The notes under the pieces were generated by a model. It worked only from the letters and a program-made list of their open reading frames with translations. It had not been told where the DNA came from and did not search any database. DNA of 64,000 nucleotides from Alteriqipengyuania_B sp035481675 (GTDB lineage: Bacteria; Pseudomonadota; Alphaproteobacteria; Sphingomonadales; Sphingomonadaceae), in contig NZ_JAYJJW010000001.1 of assembly GCF_035481675.1 (NCBI RefSeq), positions 620,001 to 684,000 of the forward strand. The letters run 5' to 3'. Below, one piece after another: positions 52,158 to 60,624 of the stretch (the stretch's first letter is position 1; the number at the start of each line of letters is the position of its first letter). The translations under genes and the position numbers were made by a program.

Positions 52158-55100
52158 TCAGTGAAAGTCGCGGGACTTGGGAATGATCCGCACGTCGCGG
52201 GGGTGGCCGCCCGATTGCGGGCCGTGGAAGCCGCATTCCCGGTTGCCGGGCGGCGGTTCCTGCCACGGTTCGACCGGCTTGTACGGATCCTCCGCCCCTT
52301 CGCGCAAATCGTTGCGGGGGTTGGCCTTGCCCGACGGCAGCGGCGAATTGACATGGTCCGCACGGGCCAGCGGCGCGCTGAGCAGGTCGTCGGACAGGCG
52401 ATACAGTTCGTGGCTGGCGTCGGTCATGTGGTGGGCGATGACGTGGATCACCTCGTCGTCGTACTCCACCCGCCCGCGCACTTCCATCAACCGCGCGCCC
52501 ATCACCACGGTGCGCTGCTTTTCCTTCAGGTCCGGCCATACGACGAGGTTGATGACCCCCGTCTCGTCCTCCAGCGTGATGAAGCACACGCCCTTCGCGC
52601 TGCCCGGCCGCTGGCGGATCAGGACCACGCCCGCGACATGGACCATACTGCGGAACTTGCGCGCGCGCAGGTCGCATGCCCGCACGAAGCCGCGTTCCGC
52701 CAGGCCGGGTCGCAGGAAGGCCATCGGATGGGCTTTCAGGCTGAGGCGCGTGGTCTGGTAATCGGCCACCACTTCCTCCGACAGGGGCATCGAAGGCAAT
52801 GCGGTCGCGCGCCCTTCTGCCCCTTCGTCCCGCGCGGCGGCGGCGGCGAACAGCGGCAGGTCCGGCGCACCGACCAGGCTGCGCGCATCCCACAGCGCCT
52901 GCCGCCGGGGCAGCTGCATCGAGGTGAAGCAGTCCGCACTGGCCAGGCGCTCGATATGCGCGGGCGAGATCCCGGCCCGATCGCGCAGGTCGCGCACGTC
53001 GCGATAGGGGCCGTTTTCCGCCCGTTCCGCCAGCAGCCGCGCGGCGACATGTTCGGGCAGTCCGTCGACCTGCCGCAGCCCGAGACGCAGCGCGAGGTGC
53101 CGGTCGAGGCTGCCCTTGTCTCCCTCGGAAGGTCCTTGTTCACCGACCTTCTCCAGCGTGCAATCCCACTCGCTGCCGTTCACGTCCGCCGGCAGCACTG
53201 CGACCCCATGCTCGCTCGCATCGCGCACGATCTGTGCAGGCGCGTAGAAGCCCATGGGCTGCGAATTGAGCAGCGCGCAGCCGAAGGCGGCCGGGAAGTG
53301 GCACTTGAGCCAGCTCGACACATAGACGAGATGCGCGAAGCTGGCCGCGTGGCTTTCGGGAAAGCCGTATTCGCCGAAGCCGCGGATCTGGTTGAAGCAG
53401 CGCTGGGCGAAGTCGCGGTCGTAACCGCGGTCCACCATCCGCTCCACCATCATGTCCTGCAATTCGTCCACCATGCCGCGGCTGCGGAAGGTCGCCATCG
53501 CCTTGCGCAGCCGGTTCGCCTCCTTGCTGGAAAACTTCGCAGCATCGAGAGCGATCTTCATCGCCTGCTCCTGGAAGATGGGCACGCCCAGAGTGCGCTC
53601 GAGGATGCTGGAAAGCTCGTCCGGCGGGCCGTGATCACGGCCCGGTGCGGGAATGACGACCGGCTCCTCCCCCCGCCGCCGCTTCAGGTAGGGATGCACC
53701 ATGTCGCCCTGGATCGGCCCGGGACGGACGATGGCGACCTGGATCACGAGGTCGTAGAATTCGCGCGGGCGCAGGCGCGGCAGCATGTTCATCTGCGCCC
53801 GACTTTCGACCTGGAACACGCCGAGCGAATCCCCCTTGCGCAGCATGGCATAGGTTTCCGGGTCCTCGCGCGGGACGGTGGCGAGCTCCAGCGGTCTTTC
53901 GTAATGGTTTTCAAGAAGGTCGAGGCATTTCTTGATACAGGTCAGCATGCCGAGCGCGAGCACATCGACCTTCAGGATGCCCAGCGCTTCGATGTCGTCC
54001 TTGTCCCATTCGATGAAGCTGCGATCCGGCATCGCCCCGTTGCCGATCGGCACGGTTTCGGTCAGCGCGCCCTCGGTAAGGATGAAGCCGCCGACGTGCT
54101 GCGACAAATGGCGCGGCATTCCAATCATTTGCTGCGTCAGCTTGAGCACGCGCCGCAAGTGCGGATCGGCGATATCCATGCCGGTTTCCGCAACGTGCCC
54201 CTCGCCGATTTCCTTGCCCCACCCGCCCCACACGGTCTTCGCCAGCGCCGCCGTGACGTCTTCGGTCAGGCCCATCGCCTTGCCGACCTCGCGGATCGCC
54301 ATGCGCGGGCGATAGTGGATGACGGTTGCCGTCAGGCCGGCACGGTGGCGGCCGTACTTGCGATAGAGGTACTGGATCACCTCCTCGCGCCGCTCGTGCT
54401 CGAAATCGACGTCGATATCGGGCGGCTCCTTGCGGTCTTCCGAGATGAAGCGGTCGAACAACAGCTGGTGGTGGACCGGATCGACGCTGGTGATGCCGAG
54501 GCAATAGCACACCGCCGAGTTCGCCGCGCTGCCGCGCCCCTGGCACAGGATCGGCGGATCGACGTCATTTCGCGCGAAATCGACGATGTCCTTGATGGTG
54601 AGGAAATAGCGCGCGAGGTCCATCTTGCCGATCAGCGCCAGCTCGCGCTCCAGCGTGTCGGCGATGTGCTCCGGCACACCCGCTGGATACCGCCTTTCCG
54701 CGCCCCACCACGTCTCGATCTCCAGGTGTTCCTGCGGACCCATCCCGTCGGGATAGATCTCCTGCGGGTATTCGTAGGCGAGCTCGTCCAGGGCGAAGTC
54801 GCACGCATCGGCAACCGCGCGCGCCGCCACGATGGCATGGGGCCAGCGCTCGAACAGTTTTGCCATCACTTCCGGCGGCTTGAGGTAGCGTTCGGAATTG
54901 CCGTGGAGCAAGTGCCCGGCCCGCGCGACGGTGGTCTTGTGCCGGATTGCCGTCATCACGTCCTGCAGCGGGCGGCGCTGCGGTGCATGGTAATGCACAT
55001 CGTTGGTGGCGAGCAGCGCGAGGCCGTGCGCCTTTGCCAGCGCGTCGAGCCGGTCGATCCGGGCGATATCGTCTCCGGTGTACAGATAGCTGGCGGCAAG

Positions 55101-55775
55101 GTGGTGAAGGGTGGGAAGTTGCCGAGTGAGGTGCGCGAGGATTTCGGCGAAGCTTCCTTCCATCTCCACTCTCTCTACGTCACCCCAGACCTGATCCGGG
55201 GTCCCGCTTTCTTCCGAAGACAGCGGGACCCCGGCTCGAAGGCCGGGGTGACGAAAAGGGACGACATTGCTTTCGACCTCTATCGAGAACTTTGCGTCCA
55301 GATTACACGGCGGGATTGCGATCAACTGCACCCCTTCGCTGTGCGCGGCGAGCAGCGCGAGGTCGATGTCGCACTCCCCCTTCGCCTGCCATTCGCCGTC
55401 CAGCGTTTGCATCCGGCCCGCGCTGATCAGGCGGCACAGGCGTCCGTAGGCGGCCCGGTCACGCGGATAGGCGAGGAAGGCGAGGCCTTCGACCGTCTCG
55501 ATCCGGCAACCGATCACGGGCTGCAGCTTCAGCGTGTTCGCCTCGGTATGGATGCGCACCACGCCGGCCATGGAATTCACGTCCGCGATGCCGATCGCAT
55601 CGTAACCGGCCGCCCGCGCCGCCAGCACCAGGTCCACCGCGTCGGACGCGCCGCGCAGGAAGCTGAAACAGGAAACGAGGCCGAGTTCGACGAAGGGCGC
55701 GCGCGGCGGCGCGTCTATGCCGTCCGGATCGAGCTCGATCGTCCGCTTGGGTATCTGGAGATCGTTTTCGGGCAT
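52158..55775 (-). CDS. dnaE2: Error-prone DNA polymerase DnaE2 (ImuC)
   Basis: Translesion polymerase that works with ImuA and ImuB in SOS-induced mutagenesis. The 1205-residue C-family polymerase has a PHP domain (VELGLVSCFSFLRGASDA near 25 and GIADVNSMAGVVR), the palm with PPDIDVDFEHERREEV (catalytic aspartates near 455), CQGRGSAANSAVCYCLGIT, HhH motifs, and a C-terminal OB fold near 1040-1110. It is longer than the usual 1050-1100 residues. Part of the excess is a 76-base palindrome read through at about residues 175-200. ATG 55775 was chosen since the family starts shortly before PFVELGL; the frame stays open upstream inside udgX. It follows udgX by one base. Confidence 0.95.
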   Translation of the reverse strand: MPENDLQIPKRTIELDPDGIDAPPRAPFVELGLVSCFSFLRGASDAVDLVLAARAAGYDAIGIADVNSMAGVVRIHTEANTLKLQPVIGCRIETVEGLAFLAYPRDRAAYGRLCRLISAGRMQTLDGEWQAKGECDIDLALLAAHSEGVQLIAIPPCNLDAKFSIEVESNVVPFRHPGLRAGVPLSSEESGTPDQVWGDVERVEMEGSFAEILAHLTRQLPTLHHLAASYLYTGDDIARIDRLDALAKAHGLALLATNDVHYHAPQRRPLQDVMTAIRHKTTVARAGHLLHGNSERYLKPPEVMAKLFERWPHAIVAARAVADACDFALDELAYEYPQEIYPDGMGPQEHLEIETWWGAERRYPAGVPEHIADTLERELALIGKMDLARYFLTIKDIVDFARNDVDPPILCQGRGSAANSAVCYCLGITSVDPVHHQLLFDRFISEDRKEPPDIDVDFEHERREEVIQYLYRKYGRHRAGLTATVIHYRPRMAIREVGKAMGLTEDVTAALAKTVWGGWGKEIGEGHVAETGMDIADPHLRRVLKLTQQMIGMPRHLSQHVGGFILTEGALTETVPIGNGAMPDRSFIEWDKDDIEALGILKVDVLALGMLTCIKKCLDLLENHYERPLELATVPREDPETYAMLRKGDSLGVFQVESRAQMNMLPRLRPREFYDLVIQVAIVRPGPIQGDMVHPYLKRRRGEEPVVIPAPGRDHGPPDELSSILERTLGVPIFQEQAMKIALDAAKFSSKEANRLRKAMATFRSRGMVDELQDMMVERMVDRGYDRDFAQRCFNQIRGFGEYGFPESHAASFAHLVYVSSWLKCHFPAAFGCALLNSQPMGFYAPAQIVRDASEHGVAVLPADVNGSEWDCTLEKVGEQGPSEGDKGSLDRHLALRLGLRQVDGLPEHVAARLLAERAENGPYRDVRDLRDRAGISPAHIERLASADCFTSMQLPRRQALWDARSLVGAPDLPLFAAAAARDEGAEGRATALPSMPLSEEVVADYQTTRLSLKAHPMAFLRPGLAERGFVRACDLRARKFRSMVHVAGVVLIRQRPGSAKGVCFITLEDETGVINLVVWPDLKEKQRTVVMGARLMEVRGRVEYDDEVIHVIAHHMTDASHELYRLSDDLLSAPLARADHVNSPLPSGKANPRNDLREGAEDPYKPVEPWQEPPPGNRECGFHGPQSGGHPRDVRIIPKSRDFH
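55178..55253. repeat. Long palindromic (REP-like) element inside dnaE2
   Basis: CGTCACCCC (55178-55186) pairs with GGGGTGACG (55245-55253), and CCGGGGTCCCGC (55196-55207) with GCGGGACCCCGG (55223-55234); the loop lies near 55208-55222 and there are short mismatched bulges between stems. GTCACCCC/GGGTCCCGC palindromes of this kind are, to my recollection, widely scattered in sphingomonad genomes, mostly between genes. Here the element is translated in frame as part of DnaE2. Confidence 0.9.
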
Positions 55776-55776
55776 G

Positions 55777-57285
55777 TCACCCGGCCAGCTCCTCCAACCG
55801 CTGCCGCACGGCGGCAAGGTCGGCCTGGAACAGGCGCTCCTGCTCGTCGCGCGCAGGGCCGTCGAGCCGCAGCAGGTAAGAGGGGTGGGCCGTGATCCAC
55901 AGCTCGCTTGCCCCGGAACCATCGACAGGGTCCAGCGGGATCGGCGTGCCGCGCGCCTTCGAAATGCTGACCGTCTTGCCCAGCATTCCGCGCGCCGCGC
56001 TCGCGCCCAGGGCCAGCACCAGCTTCGGCTTCACGATCGCACGCTCGGCCTCCACCCACCAGCGGCAGGTGTCGATTTCCTTCGCGTTCGGGTTCTGGTG
56101 CAGCCGCCGCTTGCCGCGCATCACGTATTTGAAATGCTTCACCGTGTTCGTGACGTAAGCCGCGCCGCGATCGATCCTGGCGCGTTCGAGCTGCGCGTCG
56201 AGCAATTGCCCGGCGGGGCCGACGAAGGGCTTGCCGGCCATGTCCTCCTGGTCGCCGGGCTGTTCGCCGACGATCATGAGACCAGAAAAATCGCTACCAT
56301 CATCCGGCCCCTCGCCCATTACGGCCTCGTTCTCCAGCTCGCCGATCGGGCACTTGCGGCAGCCGTGGATCGCCTTGTCGATGGCGGCGAGCGTATCGGG
56401 GCGCTCCTCGAATTCCAGTTCGCCGGCGGCCACCATCTCGCTTTCCCTTTTCTGCGCGCCCGCGATGAGTTCGGGGATGAGCTCGGCCTCGGGCATGTTT
56501 TTCCAGTAGCGGCGCGGCATTTCCTTCAGCATCGCCCCCACTTTCAAACGTGCGGGGTTGAAGATGGATGCGTAATACTTGCGCCACAGCGCCTCGACCG
56601 GGTCGCCGCCGGGTGCATCCTCGCGCCGCGCGGGGCCGCTTTCGCGCATCGTCTCGCCATCCCAGTGAAGGCAGCCCTTCGGCGTCAGGATCGACCAGTT
56701 CATGTTGGCGAAGCGGCGCTTGAAGAAGCCCGCATTGGCGCGCACGATATGGTGGTCGGGTTCGAACCAGGCGACGTAGTGCCCGCCGCCTTCCCCGTTG
56801 CCCTCCCCGTCGCCATCCGCCTCGCCCTCAGCCTCTCCGGCGTCATCCTCCACGAGCCGGAAGCGCACGAAGGCGTGCATCTTGTGGCTGTCGCGCCGCA
56901 CGGTGCGGTCGAGTTCCTCGAGCCGCCGCACGTCGTTGTCGGTGCGGTCCTCCAGCACGCGCGGGTTCGATTGCTGGCGCCACAGCAGGCGATAGAGCAG
57001 CGCGAAGCGATCGGTATCGGAATGGAGGATGGCATTGCGCGCCAGTTTCACGAAGCGCTTGCTCGCCCGCACGATGCGCGCCGGATCGTCCGGCACCGGC
57101 GTCCGCCGTTCGCCATGCGCAAACAGGTCCCCGCTGCCGCCCGGGCCGACCCAGGCGATCCGGTCCGGCGGCACGTCGCATTGCACCAGCGCGCGCGCCC
57201 GTTCCCGCCAGAAGGCGAAATCGTCATGCTCCGGCAGGTTCACCACGTAATAGGTGCCGAGCTTTACGTGCTGCAGCCCAGTCAT
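55777..57285 (-). CDS. UdgX-family uracil-DNA binding protein with N-terminal DNA-repair domain
   Basis: A 502-residue fusion. The N-terminal half resembles the TIGR03915 family (a putative repair protein paired with the radical SAM gene next door). The C-terminal half is a family-4-like uracil glycosylase of the UdgX type: Cys309 and Cys312 near a Fe-S site, GEQPGDQEDMAGKPFVGPAGQLLD (from 340), KRRLH with His396 (the residue that forms a covalent bond with uracil DNA in characterised UdgX), and ITAHPSYLLRL. A 23-residue Glu/Gly/Asp tract at 146-168 lies between the halves. It sits 10 bases after the radical SAM gene and 1 base before dnaE2. Confidence 0.92.
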   Translation of the reverse strand: MTGLQHVKLGTYYVVNLPEHDDFAFWRERARALVQCDVPPDRIAWVGPGGSGDLFAHGERRTPVPDDPARIVRASKRFVKLARNAILHSDTDRFALLYRLLWRQQSNPRVLEDRTDNDVRRLEELDRTVRRDSHKMHAFVRFRLVEDDAGEAEGEADGDGEGNGEGGGHYVAWFEPDHHIVRANAGFFKRRFANMNWSILTPKGCLHWDGETMRESGPARREDAPGGDPVEALWRKYYASIFNPARLKVGAMLKEMPRRYWKNMPEAELIPELIAGAQKRESEMVAAGELEFEERPDTLAAIDKAIHGCRKCPIGELENEAVMGEGPDDGSDFSGLMIVGEQPGDQEDMAGKPFVGPAGQLLDAQLERARIDRGAAYVTNTVKHFKYVMRGKRRLHQNPNAKEIDTCRWWVEAERAIVKPKLVLALGASAARGMLGKTVSISKARGTPIPLDPVDGSGASELWITAHPSYLLRLDGPARDEQERLFQADLAAVRQRLEELAG

Positions 57286-57295
57286 CGCAAACCCC

Positions 57296-58540
57296 TCATG
57301 CCGCGAACAGCTCCAGCTGCTCCTGCTTCGGGGCGAGCAGCGCGCGCAAGTCGCCGCGGTCGGTCAGCGTGGTCGGCCGCCAGTCGAGCGCGCAGATGAA
57401 AGGCCGCACCTTGGTGATCGAGACGGTCAGCTTGCCGACATCCTCCAGCCTGAGCGTCCGATGGCGGCGCGCGGCGATAATCTGGTTCACCGCCCGCACG
57501 CCTAGTCCCGGGACGCGCAGCAGCGTCTCGCGCGGGGCGCGGTTGACGTCGACCGGGAAGCGTTCGCGAAACTTCAATGCCCAGGCGAGCTTGGGATCGA
57601 TGTCGAGCGGTAGGTTCCCGTCCGCCTCGGTCGCCTGCATCACCTCGCGCGCCTCGTAACCATAGAAACGCATCAGCCAGTCCGACTGGTAGAGCCGGTG
57701 TTCGCGGATCAGCGGCGGGCGCTTCAGCGGCAGCACCGCGCTCGCATCGGGAATGGGGCTGAAGGCGGAGTAATAGACGCGGCGCAGGCGGTATCCGTCG
57801 TACAGGCGGCTGGCCTTGCCGACGATGTCCGCATCGCTCGCCCCGTCGGCGCCCACGATCATTTGGGTGGACTGGCCGGCGGGCGCGAAACGGGGCGCGT
57901 GGCGGAACCGCTTGCGTTCGTCCTTCGACTGGCGGATCGCCATCTTCATCCCGCCCATCGCGCCTTCGATCTGGCGCGCATTCTTGTCGGGCGCGAGGCG
58001 GGTCAGCCCCGCATCGGTCGGCAGTTCGACATTGATCGAGACCCGGTCGGCATAGAGCCCGGCCTGGTGCGCCAGCTGCGGATCGGCTTCGGGAATTGTC
58101 TTCAAGTGGATGTAGCCGCGAAAATCGTGCTCCTCGCGCAGGATCCGCGCGACCTCCACCAGCTGCTCCATCGTATGGTCGGAGCTCTTGATGATACCGG
58201 AGGAGAGGAAAAGCCCTTCGATGTAGTTGCGGCGATAGAAGCTGAGCGTGAGGTCCGCCACTTCCTGCGGCGTGAAGCGCGCGCGGCGCACGTTGCTGCT
58301 CTTGCGGTTGATACAATAGTGGCAATCGAAGATGCAGTGATTGGTCAGCAGCACCTTCAGCAGGCTGATGCAGCGACCGTCGGGCGCATAGGCGTGGCAG
58401 ATGCCCATCCCTTCGGTCGAGCCGATGCCTTTTCCGCCCAGCGAGTTCTTCTTCGCCGTGCCGGACGACGCGCAGGAGGCATCGTATTTCGCCGCATCGG
58501 CGAGAATCTCCAGCTTCTCTATCGTCGTCAGCGCGCCCAT
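57296..58540 (-). CDS. Putative DNA modification/repair radical SAM protein
   Basis: A 414-residue protein of the TIGR03916 type. The radical SAM cluster is CxxxCxxC at Cys69, Cys73 and Cys76 (NHCIFDCHYC). ADAAKYDASCASSGTAKKNS at the N-terminus adds a further Cys. FLSSGIIKSSDHTMEQLVE, SINVELPTD and YYSAFSPIPDASAVLP follow. A helix-hairpin-helix DNA-binding motif (RVPGLGVRAVNQIIAARR) closes the protein. The substrate is unknown. It is always expected next to the UdgX/TIGR03915 partner, as here. ATG 58540 begins 2 bases after a LexA box, so the message is probably leaderless. First gene of the SOS unit running to extensin. Confidence 0.92.
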   Translation of the reverse strand: MGALTTIEKLEILADAAKYDASCASSGTAKKNSLGGKGIGSTEGMGICHAYAPDGRCISLLKVLLTNHCIFDCHYCINRKSSNVRRARFTPQEVADLTLSFYRRNYIEGLFLSSGIIKSSDHTMEQLVEVARILREEHDFRGYIHLKTIPEADPQLAHQAGLYADRVSINVELPTDAGLTRLAPDKNARQIEGAMGGMKMAIRQSKDERKRFRHAPRFAPAGQSTQMIVGADGASDADIVGKASRLYDGYRLRRVYYSAFSPIPDASAVLPLKRPPLIREHRLYQSDWLMRFYGYEAREVMQATEADGNLPLDIDPKLAWALKFRERFPVDVNRAPRETLLRVPGLGVRAVNQIIAARRHRTLRLEDVGKLTVSITKVRPFICALDWRPTTLTDRGDLRALLAPKQEQLELFAA

Positions 58541-58542
58541 GT

Positions 58543-58557
58543 GTTCTATATATGTTC
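58543..58557. promoter_or_regulatory. SOS (LexA) box of the radical SAM-udgX-dnaE2 unit
   Basis: GTTC-TATATAT-GTTC is a perfect alphaproteobacterial LexA operator (GTTC-N7-GTTC). On the reverse strand the TATATA within it fits a -10 box with the ATG 6 bases further on, so LexA would cover the promoter itself. The core GAACATAWATAGAACA also occurs before imuA. Confidence 0.93.
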
Positions 58558-58669
58558 GCAGGTCGGACTTGGCTAGGGGGATTCCAACCTGCCCGGCAAA
58601 TGATTGAAGTCTTGGAACATCCCGCGCCGTCGCGCCGTTCGGGAGGCAGACAGAACGAAAGGATAATCC

Positions 58670-59479
58670 ATGCCCAATATCACCACTCGCGACGGAACAC
58701 GCCTGCGCTGGAAGGAGCTCGGCGAGGGACGCCCGGTCATCCTCATCCATGGCTGGCCCCTGTCGGCCGACAGCTGGGACCCGATCATGATGAAGCTGGC
58801 CGACAACGGCTATCGCGCCATCGCCTACGACCGGCGCGGGTTCGGCCATTCCGACCATGCGAAATCAGGTTACGATTACGACACGTTCGCCGACGACCTG
58901 GCCGACGTGATGAAGGAAACCGGGGCGACCGAAAACGTCGCGCTCGTCGGCTTCTCGATGGGTGGCGGGGAAATCGCCCGCTACATGTCGCGCCATGGCG
59001 GCAGCGGCGTGACGCAGGCGGTGCTGGTCAGCTCGGTCGTGCCGTACATGCTCAAGACCGACGACAATCCCGACGGCGTGCCGCAGAGCACGTTCGACGA
59101 GATGACGCAGGGCATGAAGGATGATTTCCGCAAGTTCTTCACCGGCTTTTTCAAGGATTTCTACGGTGACGGCGTAAGCGACGAGGAACGTCACTGGGCA
59201 TGGCAGACCACCATGCACGCCAGCCAGTACGGCACGCTGCAATCGGCCGCTGCATTCGCCACCACCGACTTCCGTCCCGACCTGCCCAGCTTCACCGTGC
59301 CGACGCTGGTGATCCACGGGACCGAAGACGTGACCGTGCCGATCGACGCGACGGGCCGCGCGGTGGCAAAGCAGGTCGATAGCGCCGAACTGATCGAATA
59401 CGAGGGCGAACCGCACGCCGTCTTCGCCACCCAGACGGACCGCTTGGGCGACGATATCCTCGCCTTCCTCAAGCGCTGA
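58670..59479 (+). CDS. Alpha/beta hydrolase (haloperoxidase-type)
   Basis: A 269-residue alpha/beta-fold hydrolase. The oxyanion segment is LIHGWPLSADSWD. The nucleophile Ser96 lies in GFSMGGG, followed by Asp220 (HGTEDVTVP) and His249 (EGEPHAVF), making a complete Ser-Asp-His triad. Length and motifs fit the cofactor-free chloroperoxidase-like esterases (GWPLSADSWD is typical). It may act as an esterase or a perhydrolase in vivo. GAAAGG stands 7 bases before ATG 58670. It is divergent from the SOS unit by 130 bases and ends at a terminator hairpin. Confidence 0.9.
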   Translation: MPNITTRDGTRLRWKELGEGRPVILIHGWPLSADSWDPIMMKLADNGYRAIAYDRRGFGHSDHAKSGYDYDTFADDLADVMKETGATENVALVGFSMGGGEIARYMSRHGGSGVTQAVLVSSVVPYMLKTDDNPDGVPQSTFDEMTQGMKDDFRKFFTGFFKDFYGDGVSDEERHWAWQTTMHASQYGTLQSAAAFATTDFRPDLPSFTVPTLVIHGTEDVTVPIDATGRAVAKQVDSAELIEYEGEPHAVFATQTDRLGDDILAFLKR

Positions 59480-59491
59480 GAAAGACGCAGG

Positions 59492-60541
59492 CTAGATCGA
59501 GCCTGAAAGGGAGGCGCGTTCCGCAAAGGAACGCGCCTTTTCCTTTGCCTCCGACCGCAGGATGGCGGCGGCGACGCAGGCGACGAATACGGCTCCTTCG
59601 AGAGCGGCATTCACCGACGGCGGCAAGGCCGAGCCGATCTGCAGCCGGGCTTGCGGAAAGGACCGCAGCAGGCCGGCGAGGCTGTCGCCCATCAACGCGC
59701 CGCCCGCCAGATGGACGAGCAGCCCGGCCGATCCGCCGATGACTGCGCACGCCGTAACGCGATAGCCCATCGCAAGGCCCCAGGTTACGGCGACGCCCAG
59801 ACCGGTCGCCGTCCCGATCAGCGCACCTTCGAGCACGCCGGTCATGGCCGTGGGTGCGCTTCCCGTGAGCAAGGCGAAACCGTCCGACAATACGAGGCTG
59901 GCAAGCGCCCCTGTCACGATACCGCCCACGGCCCCGCCGGCGATGGCCCACCAGCGCGCAGGCGGCTGTACGAAGCGCGACGCCGCTACTCCGGTGGCGA
60001 TGCCCATGCCCGAGATTGCCGCTGCCGCCACACTCGCGACGACGACCACCAGCACGATCGAAAGCGCAGACCCGCGTCCGCTATCGACCGAACCGGCCTG
60101 CGCGCCGTAGAACAGCCCGACCAGGACTCCCGCCAAAGCGGCGCCCAATGCGCCAGCGGTCACGGTGCGGAGTAGTCCGGCTCGCGTCGAAGTGCTCGCT
60201 TGACGGGCGACTTGCGGCTTTATGGCTGAATGCACGGGGGCGACGAAGCGGTAACCGTGCTTCGGCACTGTCTCGATGAAGCGCGGCGATGCGGCATCGT
60301 CACCCAGCGCCTTGCGAAGTGCGCGGATGGCCTGCGTCAATGCATCGTCCGTCACCGGCACGCCCCGCCAGACCTCGTCCATGAAACGGTCCTTGGTGAC
60401 CAGTTCGCCCGGTTCGCGCGCCAGCAGCACCAGCGCGTCGAGATAGCGTGCGCTTATCTCCACCGGCTGTCCCCCGCGCAGCAGGGTGCGGTTGGCCGGA
60501 TCGAGCGTGAAATCGCCGAAAGTCAGCGGCATGTCGCGCAT
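59492..60541 (-). CDS. Winged-helix (OmpR/CadC-type) regulator with a hydrophobic C-terminal domain
   Basis: A 349-residue protein. Residues 6-100 form a PhoB-type DNA-binding winged helix (FGDFTLDPANRTLLRGGQPVEIS, DALTQAIRALRKALGDD, IETVPKHGYRFVAPV). The remaining two-thirds is almost entirely hydrophobic, with about eight Gly/Ala/Val-rich membrane helices, so the regulator would be tethered to the inner membrane like CadC or ToxR, but with a multi-helix channel-like region in place of the periplasmic sensor. The start at 60541 has GAGG 10 bases before it; 60532 is possible. The last codons overlap the terminator of the convergent hydrolase. No target is known. Confidence 0.78.
   Translation of the reverse strand: MRDMPLTFGDFTLDPANRTLLRGGQPVEISARYLDALVLLAREPGELVTKDRFMDEVWRGVPVTDDALTQAIRALRKALGDDAASPRFIETVPKHGYRFVAPVHSAIKPQVARQASTSTRAGLLRTVTAGALGAALAGVLVGLFYGAQAGSVDSGRGSALSIVLVVVVASVAAAAISGMGIATGVAASRFVQPPARWWAIAGGAVGGIVTGALASLVLSDGFALLTGSAPTAMTGVLEGALIGTATGLGVAVTWGLAMGYRVTACAVIGGSAGLLVHLAGGALMGDSLAGLLRSFPQARLQIGSALPPSVNAALEGAVFVACVAAAILRSEAKEKARSFAERASLSGSI
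59513..59541 (+). terminator. Rho-independent terminator of the alpha/beta hydrolase, inside the convergent gene
   Basis: GGCGCGTTCC (59513-59522) and GGAACGCGCC (59528-59537) form a perfect 10-base stem around GCAAA, with TTTT at 59538-59541. It lies within the C-terminal codons of the winged-helix gene on the other strand. Confidence 0.85.
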
Positions 60542-60624
60542 TTCAGCAATTCCTCAGGCTCCCCTCATGGCTTTCACCGCCGGCCCTGGCAGGGATAGGC
60601 CTCCACATACGAATGAGGCAAGAC

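Noticed and set aside
52155..55895. A 1246-codon open frame on the forward strand opposite dnaE2
   Set aside because: It is an antisense shadow of a GC-rich gene: its translation is low-complexity (Arg, His, Val, Asp rich), has no family motif, and dnaE2 on the other strand is intact.
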